64,000 bases of DNA, from positions 1 to 64,000 of the forward strand of contig NZ_BJZV01000019.1 in assembly GCF_007992215.1 (NCBI RefSeq), given 5' to 3'. The stretch is from Methylobacterium gnaphalii. GTDB lineage: Bacteria > Pseudomonadota > Alphaproteobacteria > Rhizobiales > Beijerinckiaceae. The translations under genes were made by a program, and so were the position numbers. Below are positions 7,444 through 17,041 of this stretch, piece after piece. Below the pieces are notes generated by a model, which had not been told where the DNA came from, made no database searches, and saw nothing but the letters and a program-made list of their open reading frames with translations. Position 1 is the stretch's first letter. The number at the start of each line of letters is the position of its first letter.

Positions 7444-9627
7444 TCAAGTACCCCGCAGGCGCGTCAGGCGGTCGAGCAGGGCGCGGTCGTGGAGCAGTGC
7501 CATGCGCTCCTTCGGCGCGAGCCAGGCCGCTGCCTCGCCGAGCGTGTCGGCCTCGACGATCTTGGCCTGGGCCAGCGCCTGGTCGGCATCGATGCTGCCG
7601 CGCGGGCGGGCCGTGGCCGGCGGCAGCATGGCGGCGTGGTCGTGGGCCAGGCGCGGATCGGCGTGCAGGGCGGCGAGGGCGTCTACGTCGTCGAAACCCT
7701 GCCGGGCATTGCGGGCGGCAAGCTCGCCGGCGCGCTGTGCCACCGCGGGCGGGGTGTGCTCCTCGGGGGTGCCGAGCAGGCCGAAGCGCTTGAGGGCGAG
7801 GCCCCAGGCGAGCTGACCGCTCGCCCAGGAGATCGGGATCGCCAGCACCAGGCCGAGGATTGTGGGCGACATCCAGAGGAAGAGCGAGGTGGCGATGGCG
7901 AAGGCGGCACCGCCTGTGAGCAGGCCGAGCACCGTGTGCCAGCGGTGGCGGCGTATGATGTCGGAGAGCGGGATCGAACCGTCGTCGCGCCGCTGCGGGT
8001 TCCAGCCGGTATCCTGGCCGGCGAGGATGCGGAAGACCGAGCCCGACTGGATCAGCATCGCGATCGGCGCGATCAGCGCCGAGAGCAGGATCTCGATGAG
8101 GAACGACAGCACGAGCCGGACGGCGCCCCCGGAATCCCGCCGCGTCGCGCCGTCGATCAGCGCGAGCAGCAGCCCCAGGAATTTAGGGGCGAGCAGGATG
8201 CCCATGGTCAGCCCGAAGAGCTGGAGAGCGCGCACCGAATCGAAGCGCGGCCAGACCGGGGTCAGGCCAAACTCGGCGGAAAAGTATTCGGGGCGCACCC
8301 AGGCCGTCTGCAGCACCAGGGCGATACCGATGACGAGCTGGGCGAGCCAGAGCGGCGAGGCGAGGTAGCCCATGATGCCGGTGGCGAAGTGCTGGCGCGA
8401 GGGCAGGGCGAGGCCGGCCGCGCCGATCACCCGCGCATGCTGCAGATTTCCCTGCGCCCAGCGCCGGTCGCGCACGGAGAGGTCGATCAGGGTCGGCGGG
8501 CTCTCCTCGTAAGAGCCGCCCAGCAGCGGCAGCATGGTGACGCCCCAGCCGGCACGCCGGATCAGGGCCGCCTCGACGAAGTCGTGGCTGAGCACGTGGC
8601 CGCCGAAGGGCGGGCGGCCCTCGAGATCGGGCAGGCCGCAGGCCTCGGCGAAGGCCCGCGTCCGAATGATCGCGTTGTGGCCCCAGTAATTGCCGTCGCG
8701 GCCCGACCAGATCGTCAGGCCGGTGGCGATCACCGGCCCGTAGATTCGCGCGGCGAATTGCTGGACACGGGCGAACAGCGTGTTGCGGTTGATGATCAGG
8801 GGCAGGCTCTGGATGATGCCGGCATCCGGATCGGCCTCCATCGCCGCGGCCAGCCCAGTGATGCAGGCACCCGAGAGGAGGCTGTCCGCGTCGAGCACCA
8901 GCATGTGGTCGTAGGCGCCGCCCCAGCGGGTGACGAAGTCGCCGATATTGCCGGCCTTGCGGTGATGGTTCTTCGGACGGTGGCGATAGTAGAGCCGGGC
9001 ATCCGGCCCGAGTTCGTCGCGCAAGCGCAGGAAGGCGCGCTCCTCGGCGATCCAGGCATCGGCCTGGGTGCTGTCCGACAGGACGAACCAGTCGAAATGC
9101 TTGCCAAGGCCGGTGGCCTCGACCTCCTCGCGCATGGCCTGGACGGCCGCGAAGGTGCGCGCGGTCGCCTCGTTATAGACCGGCATGACCACGGCCGTCC
9201 GGGTCGACAGGCTCGCCGGGACACCTCCCGTGCTGCGGGTCCGCAGCAGCGCGAAGAAGCCGAGGATCGCGGCGGTGAAGGCCAACGCGATCCAGGAGAA
9301 GGTGAGGGTGAACAGCCCGAGCAGCACGTATTGCAGCGCGGTCGCGGCGCCCGAGACCGAGATTACCTCGTACATCTGCCATGTGCCGTAGGCGGTCAGC
9401 GCTGCGGCTCCGCCGAACACGAAAACGCGTGCGGCGTAAGGCCGGGGCTCCGGCCGCAACGGCACCCGCCGCGCCGACCGGTCCCAGCGGGTGAGGTCCT
9501 GGACCGGCATGGCGAGGGGCGCCTCCGGCGGCATGGCCGGCCGGAACCCAACCCGCTCGTGTTCGGCGGAGGGCGAGGGTTGACGGGGAGCCGGCGCGGC
9601 ATCGGCGAGGGTCATGGCGTCCGTCAT
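7444..9627 (-). CDS. mdoH: Glucans biosynthesis glucosyltransferase MdoH/OpgH
   Basis: A 727-residue inner-membrane glycosyltransferase family 2 enzyme that polymerises glucose from UDP-glucose into the beta-glucan backbone of osmoregulated periplasmic glucans. Two N-terminal membrane helices (around residues 75-125) precede the catalytic domain with MPVYNEATART (about 148-158), the metal-binding LDADSL (about 245-250), and the D...RRWAQGN acceptor/processivity motif (about 390-397). Several C-terminal membrane helices follow. The length fits alphaproteobacterial OpgH. It lies 28 bp downstream of the mdoG-family gene on the same strand, forming the usual mdoGH operon. Confidence 0.93.
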   Translation of the reverse strand: MTDAMTLADAAPAPRQPSPSAEHERVGFRPAMPPEAPLAMPVQDLTRWDRSARRVPLRPEPRPYAARVFVFGGAAALTAYGTWQMYEVISVSGAATALQYVLLGLFTLTFSWIALAFTAAILGFFALLRTRSTGGVPASLSTRTAVVMPVYNEATARTFAAVQAMREEVEATGLGKHFDWFVLSDSTQADAWIAEERAFLRLRDELGPDARLYYRHRPKNHHRKAGNIGDFVTRWGGAYDHMLVLDADSLLSGACITGLAAAMEADPDAGIIQSLPLIINRNTLFARVQQFAARIYGPVIATGLTIWSGRDGNYWGHNAIIRTRAFAEACGLPDLEGRPPFGGHVLSHDFVEAALIRRAGWGVTMLPLLGGSYEESPPTLIDLSVRDRRWAQGNLQHARVIGAAGLALPSRQHFATGIMGYLASPLWLAQLVIGIALVLQTAWVRPEYFSAEFGLTPVWPRFDSVRALQLFGLTMGILLAPKFLGLLLALIDGATRRDSGGAVRLVLSFLIEILLSALIAPIAMLIQSGSVFRILAGQDTGWNPQRRDDGSIPLSDIIRRHRWHTVLGLLTGGAAFAIATSLFLWMSPTILGLVLAIPISWASGQLAWGLALKRFGLLGTPEEHTPPAVAQRAGELAARNARQGFDDVDALAALHADPRLAHDHAAMLPPATARPRGSIDADQALAQAKIVEADTLGEAAAWLAPKERMALLHDRALLDRLTRLRGT

Positions 9628-9655
9628 CGAGGCTTCCAGGAGGCGGTCGCGGGCA

Positions 9656-11305
9656 TCATCCGGTCCAGCGATAGAGCCAAGTCTCGCTCACTTGGCGCTC
9701 GCCTGCCTTGAGGGCGAGACGCAATTCGCTCGCCGGCTGCCCGCCGGCATCGAGCTCGAACACGACCCGTACGGTGCGGCGTTCGGGATAGGGGTAGATC
9801 GCTTGCCGGGTGATCGTGCCGGGACTGGCGATCAGGAGCGTGCGCAACTCGGGCACCGCCCCGTCCTGGCCGGCGAACAGGATGTCGCCGGTGAAGTCGA
9901 CGAGGAACAGCCGGCGGGCGGCGCTGGAGCCGCGCCCGCTGCGGCTGTTGCCGACCACCGCCAGGGCAGGCTGGTCAGGCGACGGGTCCGGCGCCTGCCA
10001 GCACCAGGTCTGGCGATAGCGGAAGCGCGCCTCGCCGTTGGCCGGGATCACCGCCCGGGGACGCCAATAGGCGATAACGTTCTCGTTGACCTCCGAATCG
10101 CTCGGGATCTCGAGGAGCGTCACCGCCCCCGGCCCCCAGATCGCGTTGCCGTCGCCGCCTTCCGCCTCCAGGGGCTCGATCCAGAGCGAGGGCCGCCATT
10201 CCCAGTGCTGCACGTCGTCCTGGAAGGCGGCGTAGTCGCGGGTGCGCTGCATCAGGCCGAAGCCGTCCGGACCGTCGTCGACAAAGGAGGAGATCTGCAG
10301 CGCCTGCGGGTTGTTCACCGGACGCCAGATCGCCTCGCCGCTGCCGTTGCGGATCTGCAGGCCGCCGGAGCTGTAAGCGGCGGCGCGGGCATCGTCGACG
10401 CCGCGGCGGCCGACCGGGCCGAACAGGTAGCTGGTCTGCGCGCCGCCGAGGCCGAGATGGTCGATCGCCGCGCGGGTGAAGATAGACCCCTCCACCTCGA
10501 CCACCGAGGCATCGCCCGGCTTCAGCGTCATGCGTAGCGCTGCCGAGCAGGACTCGGCGTCGAGCAGGGCATGGAGCACCAGGGGCGCCCCGTCTTTGCC
10601 CGGCCGCTCGATGAAGAAGGCCCGCCACCGGGAGAAATCCTCGCCGCGCGCATCGGCCGGGCGCAGCATCAGGGCGCGGGCGGTGAGGCCGAAACCCTGG
10701 CCGCGGGCGATCACGCGGAAGAAGGAGACGCCCTGGAAGCTCGCGAAATCGGTAAGCTCGCCGCCGCCGAAACGCGCACGCAGGCGAAAACCGGAAAAAC
10801 CCGGATCCGTCTGGCCGGGATCGGGCAGGGCGATGCCGTCGGCCGCGAAGCGGTCGCGGGCATAGGGCACCGGGCGCACGACCCCGTCCTCGATCAGGAA
10901 GAGCTGAACGCGGTCGGTATAGACCGAGCCGCGATGCAGGGGCTCGACGGCGAAGTCGAGCCCGGCATCGCCCCAGACCGCGGCGCCCGGCGCCGTGCGG
11001 ATCCCGGCATATTGCTCCCGCGTCAGGTTCTTGAGGACGTCCGGCAGGCCGTCCGCGCGCTGGGCTATGTAGGGCTGCCGCGCAAGGGCCCGCGCGAGGT
11101 CGGGCACGGTCGAGGCGGCGAAGGGCGTGCCGGCGGCAGGCATGGCGGGCGGCGTCTGCTGCGCAAGGGCCGGCCCGACTCCGGCCATGGCTCCCGCAAC
11201 GAGGCCGGCCGCGGTCCGCAGGACGTCACGGCGGCTGTGTCCGGCATCGGCACCGACCCGCTCGTACGGCTCATGCTCGGAAAGTCCGGCGGAAGGATGC
11301 GTCAT
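9656..11305 (-). CDS. mdoG: Periplasmic glucan biosynthesis protein (MdoG/MdoD family), Tat-exported
   Basis: A 549-residue protein of the OpgG/OpgD family, which acts in the periplasm on the glucan chain extruded by MdoH. The start at 11305 is preferred because GAGG precedes it; an upstream in-frame start at 11362 has no such site. The N-terminus carries a twin-arginine signal (SRRDVLRTAAGLVAGAMAG) ending near GPALAQ, so export is by Tat, a trait of E. coli OpgD rather than OpgG. Characteristic blocks include YRDRVQLFLIEDG-like and SGEAIWRPVNNPQALQISSF. The G versus D assignment is uncertain. It is the first gene of the mdoGH operon. Confidence 0.88.
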   Translation of the reverse strand: MTHPSAGLSEHEPYERVGADAGHSRRDVLRTAAGLVAGAMAGVGPALAQQTPPAMPAAGTPFAASTVPDLARALARQPYIAQRADGLPDVLKNLTREQYAGIRTAPGAAVWGDAGLDFAVEPLHRGSVYTDRVQLFLIEDGVVRPVPYARDRFAADGIALPDPGQTDPGFSGFRLRARFGGGELTDFASFQGVSFFRVIARGQGFGLTARALMLRPADARGEDFSRWRAFFIERPGKDGAPLVLHALLDAESCSAALRMTLKPGDASVVEVEGSIFTRAAIDHLGLGGAQTSYLFGPVGRRGVDDARAAAYSSGGLQIRNGSGEAIWRPVNNPQALQISSFVDDGPDGFGLMQRTRDYAAFQDDVQHWEWRPSLWIEPLEAEGGDGNAIWGPGAVTLLEIPSDSEVNENVIAYWRPRAVIPANGEARFRYRQTWCWQAPDPSPDQPALAVVGNSRSGRGSSAARRLFLVDFTGDILFAGQDGAVPELRTLLIASPGTITRQAIYPYPERRTVRVVFELDAGGQPASELRLALKAGERQVSETWLYRWTG

Positions 11306-11471
11306 GCCCTCGTCGATGCAAAATGGAGATGGGGCGGGATCGGTCAGGTCGTTACGAAGCAACGCCTGAACCCGGGCTTAAGGTTGCGGTCTCCCCATCG
11401 GGTCGCGCGGCCTTTTCCGCAAGCCCGGCGATCGGTTACATGCCGCCGACGCCGAGGGAACGGGACAGCGG

Positions 11472-12866
11472 ATGACGAATCTGGGAGCAGGGCAGGGGAT
11501 GGGCGCGCGCGGCTTTGCAGCAATCGTCCTTGCCGCCGGCAAGGGAACGCGCATGCGCTCCGATCTGCCAAAGGTGCTGCACGCCATCGCCGGGCGCAGC
11601 ATGCTCGGCCACGTGCTCGCCGCCGTGCAGGAGGCCGGCGCCACACGCGTCGACGTGGTGATCGAGCCCGGCCGCGCCGACGTCGCCGGCGAAGTCGAAC
11701 GGCAGGCGCCGGGCGCGCAGGTCCACCCGCAGGTCGAGCGGCTCGGCACCGCCCATGCGGCCCTCCAGGCCTGCGCGGCGCTCGAGACCGGCAGCGACGT
11801 GATCATCGCCTTCGGCGACACCCCGCTCGTCACCGCGGAGACGTTTCGTCGGCTCAGCGAAGCCCTGTCTCACGGCGCAGCCATCGCCGTGCTGGCCTTC
11901 GATGCCGCCGATCCGAAGGGCTACGGCCGGGTTCTCACCGAGGGTGGCCAGGTCGTCGCGATCCGCGAGGAGAAGGACGCGTCGGAGGAGGAGCGGCGGA
12001 CCCACCTTTCCAATGCCGGGCTGATGGCGCTCTCAGGCAGTCATGCCCTGCGGCTCCTGACCCGCATCGGCAACGACAATGTGGCGGGCGAGTACTACCT
12101 CACCGACGCGGTCGCCTTGGCCGTCGAGGAAGGGCTGCGCGTCGCCGTGGTCTCGATCGACGAGGCCGAGGCGCAGGGCGTCAACGACCGCGTGCAGCTC
12201 TCGGTGGCCGAGGCCGCGATCCAGGGCCGCCTGCGCCGCGCGGCGCAGCTCGGCGGTGCCACGCTGGTCGCGCCGGAGACGGTGTTTCTCGCCGCCGATA
12301 CGGTGATCGGCCGCGACGTGGTGATCGAGCCGCATGTGGTCTTCGGTCCCGGCGTGCGCATCGGCGACAGCTGCCTGATCCGCGCCTTCTCGCATCTGGT
12401 CGAGTGCCGCCTGGAGCGCGGCGTCGATATCGGCCCGCATGTACGCCTGCGCGGCGGCGCGGTGCTGGAGGAGGGCGTCCATCTCGGCAATTTCGTCGAG
12501 CTGAAGAACGCGCATATGCATGCCGGCTCGAAGGCCGCACACCTGACCTATCTCGGCGATTCCGAGATTGGCGCACGGGCGAATATCGGCGCCGGCACCA
12601 TCACCTGCAATTACGACGGGGTGAGCAAGCACCGCACGAGCATCGGGGAGAACGCCTTCATCGGCTCGAATTCCGCCATCGTCGCGCCGGTCACGATCGG
12701 GGCGGGTGCCCTGATCGGGGCGGGCTCGGTGATCGTGCGCGACGTGCCGGCCGATGCGCTGGCCGTCGCACGCGGGCGCCAGACCACCTTGGAAGGCCTC
12801 GCCAAATCGAAGCGCGCAACAATGCTCGCTGCCAAGGCTGCCAAGGCGAAGACGCCCGCGCCGTAG
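11472..12866 (+). CDS. glmU: Bifunctional GlmU uridylyltransferase/glucosamine-1-phosphate acetyltransferase
   Basis: A 464-residue cytoplasmic enzyme making UDP-GlcNAc for peptidoglycan and LPS. The N-terminal pyrophosphorylase signature AAGKGTRMRSDLPKVLH is at about residues 20-36. A left-handed beta-helix follows from about 250, with the acetyltransferase residues in GNFVELKNAHMHAGSKAAHLTYLGD and IGAGTITCNYDG. The length matches the family (about 450-460). It is divergent from the mdoGH operon and followed by glmS, the enzyme feeding the same pathway, 172 bp downstream. Confidence 0.97.
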   Translation: MTNLGAGQGMGARGFAAIVLAAGKGTRMRSDLPKVLHAIAGRSMLGHVLAAVQEAGATRVDVVIEPGRADVAGEVERQAPGAQVHPQVERLGTAHAALQACAALETGSDVIIAFGDTPLVTAETFRRLSEALSHGAAIAVLAFDAADPKGYGRVLTEGGQVVAIREEKDASEEERRTHLSNAGLMALSGSHALRLLTRIGNDNVAGEYYLTDAVALAVEEGLRVAVVSIDEAEAQGVNDRVQLSVAEAAIQGRLRRAAQLGGATLVAPETVFLAADTVIGRDVVIEPHVVFGPGVRIGDSCLIRAFSHLVECRLERGVDIGPHVRLRGGAVLEEGVHLGNFVELKNAHMHAGSKAAHLTYLGDSEIGARANIGAGTITCNYDGVSKHRTSIGENAFIGSNSAIVAPVTIGAGALIGAGSVIVRDVPADALAVARGRQTTLEGLAKSKRATMLAAKAAKAKTPAP

Positions 12867-13038
12867 TCGCGCGGCGCGGCATCGCTGGCACTGTGGCGCT
12901 TCGATCCGCTACAAGCCGGCTCGATAGCCTGACGCATGAGGCCCGAACCTTGCGCGTGAGGTCGATCGAGGCGGCGTGCCGTCCCGTTGCGGGACGATGC
13001 GGCGTCGCGGTTGCGTCTATAACGGCAGGATCGCTGGC

Positions 13039-14865
13039 ATGTGCGGGATCGTAGGCATCGTCGGGCGCGAGGCGGTGGCGGGGCAGGTGATCGAGGCGCT
13101 GCGGCGTCTCGAATACCGTGGCTACGATTCGGCCGGCATCGCCACCCTGGAACAGGGCCGGCTCGAACGTCGGCGGGCCGAGGGCAAGCTCTCCAACCTG
13201 CAGCTCAAGCTGGTGCAGTCGCCGCTCTCCGGCGCCATCGGCATCGGCCATACCCGCTGGGCGACGCATGGCCGGCCGAACGAGACCAACGCCCACCCGC
13301 ACGCCACCGAGCGGCTGGCCGTGGTCCATAACGGCATCATCGAGAACTTTCGCGAGTTGAAGGCCGAGCTGCAGGCCGCCGGCGCACGCTTCGAGACCGA
13401 GACCGACACGGAAGTGGTCGCCCAGCTCGTCAGCCATCTGATGGGGCAGGGGCTCGGACCGGTCGCCGCCGTGGAAGCCGCGCTGCCGCGCCTGCGCGGC
13501 GCCTTCGCGCTCGGCTTCCTGTTCGCGGGCGAGGAGGACTTCCTGATCGGCGCCCGGCACGGCGCGCCCCTCGCCATCGGCTTCGGCCAGGGCGAGACCT
13601 ATCTCGGCTCGGACGCGCTGGCGCTCGCCCCCTTCACCGACGAGATCACCTATCTCGACGAGGGCGACTGGGCGATCCTGACCCGCGACGGCGCGGAGGT
13701 TCGCGATATTGCCGGCAATGTGGTCGCGCGGCCCCGCCAGAAGATCGTGTCCCAGGCCTTCCTCGTCGACAAGGGCAACCACCGCCACTTCATGGTGAAG
13801 GAGATCCACGAGCAGCCCGAGGTGGTCGGCCGTACGCTCGCCCACTACGTCGACATGGCCAACGGCCGCATCGCGCTGCCCGAGGCGCTGCCCTTCGACT
13901 TCGCCCGGCTCTCGCGGCTCTCGATCACCGCCTGCGGCACCGCCTTCTATGCCGGGCTCGTCGCCAAATACTGGTTCGAGACCATCGCGCGGCTGCCCGT
14001 CGAGATCGACGTCGCCTCCGAGACCCGCTATCGCGAGCCGCCGCTGGAGCGGGACGGCCTGACGCTGGTCATCTCGCAATCGGGCGAGACCGCCGACACG
14101 CTGGCGAGCCTGCGCTATGCCAAGGCGCAGGGCCAGCACTCGCTTGCCGTGGTCAACGTGCCGACCTCGACCATCGCCCGCGAATCCTCGGTGGTGATGC
14201 CGACTTTGGCCGGCCCCGAGATCGGCGTCGCGTCGACAAAAGCCTTCTCCTGCCAGCTCACCGTGCTGCTCTGCCTCGCCATCGCGGCCGGCCGCGCGCG
14301 CGGCACGATCGACGCGGCGCGTGAGCGGGCGCTGGTCGATGCGCTGATCACCGTGCCCGGCCTGATGGCGGAATCGGTCAAGCTCGAACCGGAGGTCGAG
14401 GTCTTGTCGCGCGAGATCGCGAAGGCGCGCGACGTGCTCTATCTCGGCCGCGGCACCTCCTACCCGCTGGCGCTGGAGGGCGCGCTGAAGCTCAAGGAGA
14501 TCAGCTACATCCATGCCGAGGGCTATGCCGCGGGCGAGCTCAAGCACGGCCCGATCGCGCTGATCGACGAGAGCGTGCCGGTGATCGTGATCGCGCCTCA
14601 CGACGCGATCTTCGAGAAGACCGTCTCGAACATGCAGGAGGTTGCCGCCCGCGGCGGCCGGATCGTGCTGATCGGCGATGCCAAGGGGGCGGCCGATCAC
14701 GGCCTCGACACGCTGGCAACGCTGACCATGCCAGATGTCGATCCGGTGGTGGCGCCGATCGTCTACGCGGTGCCGGTGCAGCTTCTCGCCTACCACACCG
14801 CCGTCTTCATGGGGAAAGACGTCGACCAGCCCAGAAACCTCGCGAAGTCGGTCACCGTGGAGTAG
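13039..14865 (+). CDS. glmS: Glutamine-fructose-6-phosphate aminotransferase (isomerizing) GlmS
   Basis: A 608-residue enzyme making glucosamine-6-phosphate from fructose-6-phosphate and glutamine. The start is fixed by chemistry: MCGIVGIVG places the nucleophilic cysteine right after the initiator Met, so the longer frame from 12976 is rejected. The N-terminal Ntn amidotransferase carries HTRWATHG (about 72-79) and HNGIIEN (about 97-103). Two SIS domains follow (TACGTAFYAG, SQSGETADT, GRGTSYPLALEGALKLKE), and the C-terminus ends NLAKSVTVE. It is probably co-regulated with glmU upstream. No glmS ribozyme is seen in the leader. Confidence 0.97.
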   Translation: MCGIVGIVGREAVAGQVIEALRRLEYRGYDSAGIATLEQGRLERRRAEGKLSNLQLKLVQSPLSGAIGIGHTRWATHGRPNETNAHPHATERLAVVHNGIIENFRELKAELQAAGARFETETDTEVVAQLVSHLMGQGLGPVAAVEAALPRLRGAFALGFLFAGEEDFLIGARHGAPLAIGFGQGETYLGSDALALAPFTDEITYLDEGDWAILTRDGAEVRDIAGNVVARPRQKIVSQAFLVDKGNHRHFMVKEIHEQPEVVGRTLAHYVDMANGRIALPEALPFDFARLSRLSITACGTAFYAGLVAKYWFETIARLPVEIDVASETRYREPPLERDGLTLVISQSGETADTLASLRYAKAQGQHSLAVVNVPTSTIARESSVVMPTLAGPEIGVASTKAFSCQLTVLLCLAIAAGRARGTIDAARERALVDALITVPGLMAESVKLEPEVEVLSREIAKARDVLYLGRGTSYPLALEGALKLKEISYIHAEGYAAGELKHGPIALIDESVPVIVIAPHDAIFEKTVSNMQEVAARGGRIVLIGDAKGAADHGLDTLATLTMPDVDPVVAPIVYAVPVQLLAYHTAVFMGKDVDQPRNLAKSVTVE

Positions 14866-15009
14866 TCCTCGCGGCCGACGGCCACACCCGGTTCGAGATC
14901 GCCCCGGATGCCCCTCCCCGGCGTGGACATCGTCCCTCGAACTGGGTTTTGATCGTGGAGAGCTGCGCCGCCCGTTCGGCCGCGCCTGCCGATGCCAAGC
15001 GGACACCGT

Positions 15010-16536
15010 ATGAAAATCGAGATCGTCCTCGGCGAGGTCGTGCTGAAAGGGGCTCGCGCCGAGCCCGCCCTGATGGACATCGAGGAGCTTCTGGCGACCC
15101 GACTGCTCGTCCAGGGCAATTCCGGCTCGGGCAAGTCGCACCTGCTCATGCGGCTGCTGGAGCAGAGCGCCGGCAAGGTCCAGCAGGTCATCGTCGACCC
15201 GGAAGGGGATTTCGTGTCGCTGGCCGAGCGCTACGGCCACGTCGTGATCGATGCGCGCCGGAGCGACGCCGAGATCGAGACCATCGCCCTGCGCGTGCGC
15301 CAGTCCCGCGTCTCGGCGGTGCTCGATCTCCAGAACCTCGAGGTCGAGGGCCAGATGCGGGCGGCCGGCATCTTCCTCAACGCCTTGTTCGACGCCGACC
15401 GGGAGCACTGGCATCCGGCCCTCGTCGTGGTCGACGAGGTGCAGCTCTTCGCGCCGGTGGAGCGGGGCGAGTTCTCCGAGGATGCGCGCCGGCTCTCCCT
15501 CGGCGCCATGACCAACCTGATGTGCCGCGGCCGCAAGCGCGGCCTCGCCGGCATCATCGCGACGCAGCGCCTCGCCAAGGTCGCGAAGAACGTCGCTGCG
15601 GAGGCCTCCAACTTCCTGATGGGCCGAACCTTCCTCGACATCGACATGGCGCGGGCCGGCGACCTGCTCGGCATGGACCGGCGCTCGACCGACATGTTCC
15701 GCGATCTCGGCCGCGGCCACTTCATGGCGCTCGGGCCGGCGCTCTACCGGCGCCCGACGCAGCTCCATGTCGGCGAGGTTGCGCTGCGCGCGCTCGGCGC
15801 GGCGCCGAAGCTCACGCCGCCGCCCGCCGAGGTCTCGCTGGAGGAGCGCGAGGCGTTGCTCGCGCCGGTGCCGATGACGGCACCCCGTCCGGTCGCGGAG
15901 CGCCGCGCCGCCGCGCCACCGCCGCCCTCTGTCAACGACATGCTGGCGCGCATCGCCGAGCGGCGCGAGGCCGACGAGGAGGAGCATGCGCCGCTCCCGG
16001 GCATGCCGCCGGAGGAGCGCGAGGCGGCCCTGCGCGCCATCGTCCAGGAGATCGTCGCCAACCCCGACAACGCCTTCGCGGACGAGCAGACCCTGTTCAA
16101 CGCCTATTCCTACGCTCACCGCTTCAAGCGGCTGCCAGGTGCGGCCAATCGCGACGAGTTCCGGCGCCTGCTGGTGCTCGCCAAGGCGGGCGGTGACACG
16201 ATGGACGCCTCCGACGAGCGCTGGCAGCAGGCGCTCGGCGTGGCGGAAGACGTGCCGGTCGAGGACCGTACCCTGTTCCTGCTCTTCGCCCGGGCCGCGA
16301 TGAACCGCCACGAATGCCCGCCCGACGCCACCGTGGCGCGGATCTGCGGCACCCGCTCGGCGGGCCGGGCGCGAGGCATGATCTCGTTCCTGGAGCGCAA
16401 GGGCCACATCGCGGTGCGCTCGGGCTTCCGCAACCTGCGCACCGTGGCGATTCCGGCGCTGGGCTGGGAGACGGCACCGGGCGATCCCAATGCGCCGGAC
16501 GACCCCTCCGACGAGCCGCGCATGGCGGCGGAGTAG
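15010..16536 (+). CDS. HerA-like/DUF87 ATP-binding protein
   Basis: A 508-residue P-loop ATPase. The start MKIEIVLGEV is chosen over one six codons upstream because the domain begins there. Walker A is GNSGSGKSHLLMRLL (about 36-50) and Walker B is ALVVVDEVQLF (about 137-147). The later segments IIATQRLAKVAKNVAAEASN and FLMGRT resemble the DNA-translocase/HerA group (DUF87). The C-terminal 180 residues are Pro/Glu-rich and then helical, possibly a winged helix (ARICGTRSAGRARGMISFLE). The role in DNA handling is inferred from family; no NurA-type nuclease is adjacent. Confidence 0.8.
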   Translation: MKIEIVLGEVVLKGARAEPALMDIEELLATRLLVQGNSGSGKSHLLMRLLEQSAGKVQQVIVDPEGDFVSLAERYGHVVIDARRSDAEIETIALRVRQSRVSAVLDLQNLEVEGQMRAAGIFLNALFDADREHWHPALVVVDEVQLFAPVERGEFSEDARRLSLGAMTNLMCRGRKRGLAGIIATQRLAKVAKNVAAEASNFLMGRTFLDIDMARAGDLLGMDRRSTDMFRDLGRGHFMALGPALYRRPTQLHVGEVALRALGAAPKLTPPPAEVSLEEREALLAPVPMTAPRPVAERRAAAPPPPSVNDMLARIAERREADEEEHAPLPGMPPEEREAALRAIVQEIVANPDNAFADEQTLFNAYSYAHRFKRLPGAANRDEFRRLLVLAKAGGDTMDASDERWQQALGVAEDVPVEDRTLFLLFARAAMNRHECPPDATVARICGTRSAGRARGMISFLERKGHIAVRSGFRNLRTVAIPALGWETAPGDPNAPDDPSDEPRMAAE

Positions 16537-16657
16537 AAGCACTCGCTCCCTCCTGCGGGGAGCGGACGCGGCGCGCTCGGGAAGCCTCGGAGTTTTTGCG
16601 CGGCCGTGTCGGCAGCGGCTAGCCTTGCCCGTCCTCGGGGAATCGGGTTCAGACGCC

Positions 16658-17041
16658 ATGCTCTACGCCATCCTTTGCTATCACGACGAGAACACGGTCT
16701 GCGCCTGGAGCCGGGAGCAGGACGAGGCGGTGATGGGTCGGCTCATGGGCATCCAGCAGAGGCTCGCCCGGGAGGGCCGGCTCGGGCCGGTGGCCCGGCT
16801 GATGCCGACCACCGCCGCCACGACGCTGCGCAAGGACCGCGACCCGCCGCTGGTCGTCGACGGTCCCTTCGCCGAGACCAAGGAGCAGTTGCTCGGCTTC
16901 TACCTCGTCGAGGTCGCCGGGTTGGAGGAAGCCCTGGCGATCGCGCGGGAACTCGGCGAGGCCAATCCCGGCGGCGCCCACGAGGTCCGGCCGGTGGGCT
17001 ACGCGCATATGGGCGATCCCGCCAAGGCGATCACGTCATGA
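16658..17041 (+). CDS. DGPF/YCII-related domain protein, ECF42 partner
   Basis: A 127-residue protein of the YCII-related DGPF family: MLYAILCYHDENTVCAW at the N-terminus and the name-giving VVDGPFAETKEQLLGFY at about residues 68-84. The start at 16658 is the family-typical one; the longer open frame upstream is rejected. Its stop overlaps the ATG of the sigma-factor gene (ATGA). In sequenced genomes DGPF proteins accompany ECF42 sigma factors, presumably affecting their activity. The exact biochemical role is not established here. Confidence 0.88.
   Translation: MLYAILCYHDENTVCAWSREQDEAVMGRLMGIQQRLAREGRLGPVARLMPTTAATTLRKDRDPPLVVDGPFAETKEQLLGFYLVEVAGLEEALAIARELGEANPGGAHEVRPVGYAHMGDPAKAITS

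Noticed and set aside
7489..9711. 740-codon plus-strand ORF opposite mdoH
   Set aside because: Antisense shadow of a GC-rich gene; the product is low-complexity (Arg, Gly, Glu) and has no family features, while mdoH on the other strand is clear.
12976..13038. N-terminal extension of glmS
   Set aside because: GlmS needs Cys as first residue after Met; MCGIVG at 13039 fixes the start.
12870..13038. glmS ribozyme/riboswitch in the glmU-glmS gap
   Set aside because: No conserved ribozyme core is recognisable and the element is typical of Firmicutes.
10571..13054. 827-codon plus-strand ORF over mdoG/glmU
   Set aside because: Different frame from glmU and antisense to mdoG; no family-like content.
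12691..16659. 1322-codon minus-strand ORF spanning glmU to the HerA-like gene
   Set aside because: It lies opposite three well-recognised genes and shows the codon-position bias of a shadow frame.
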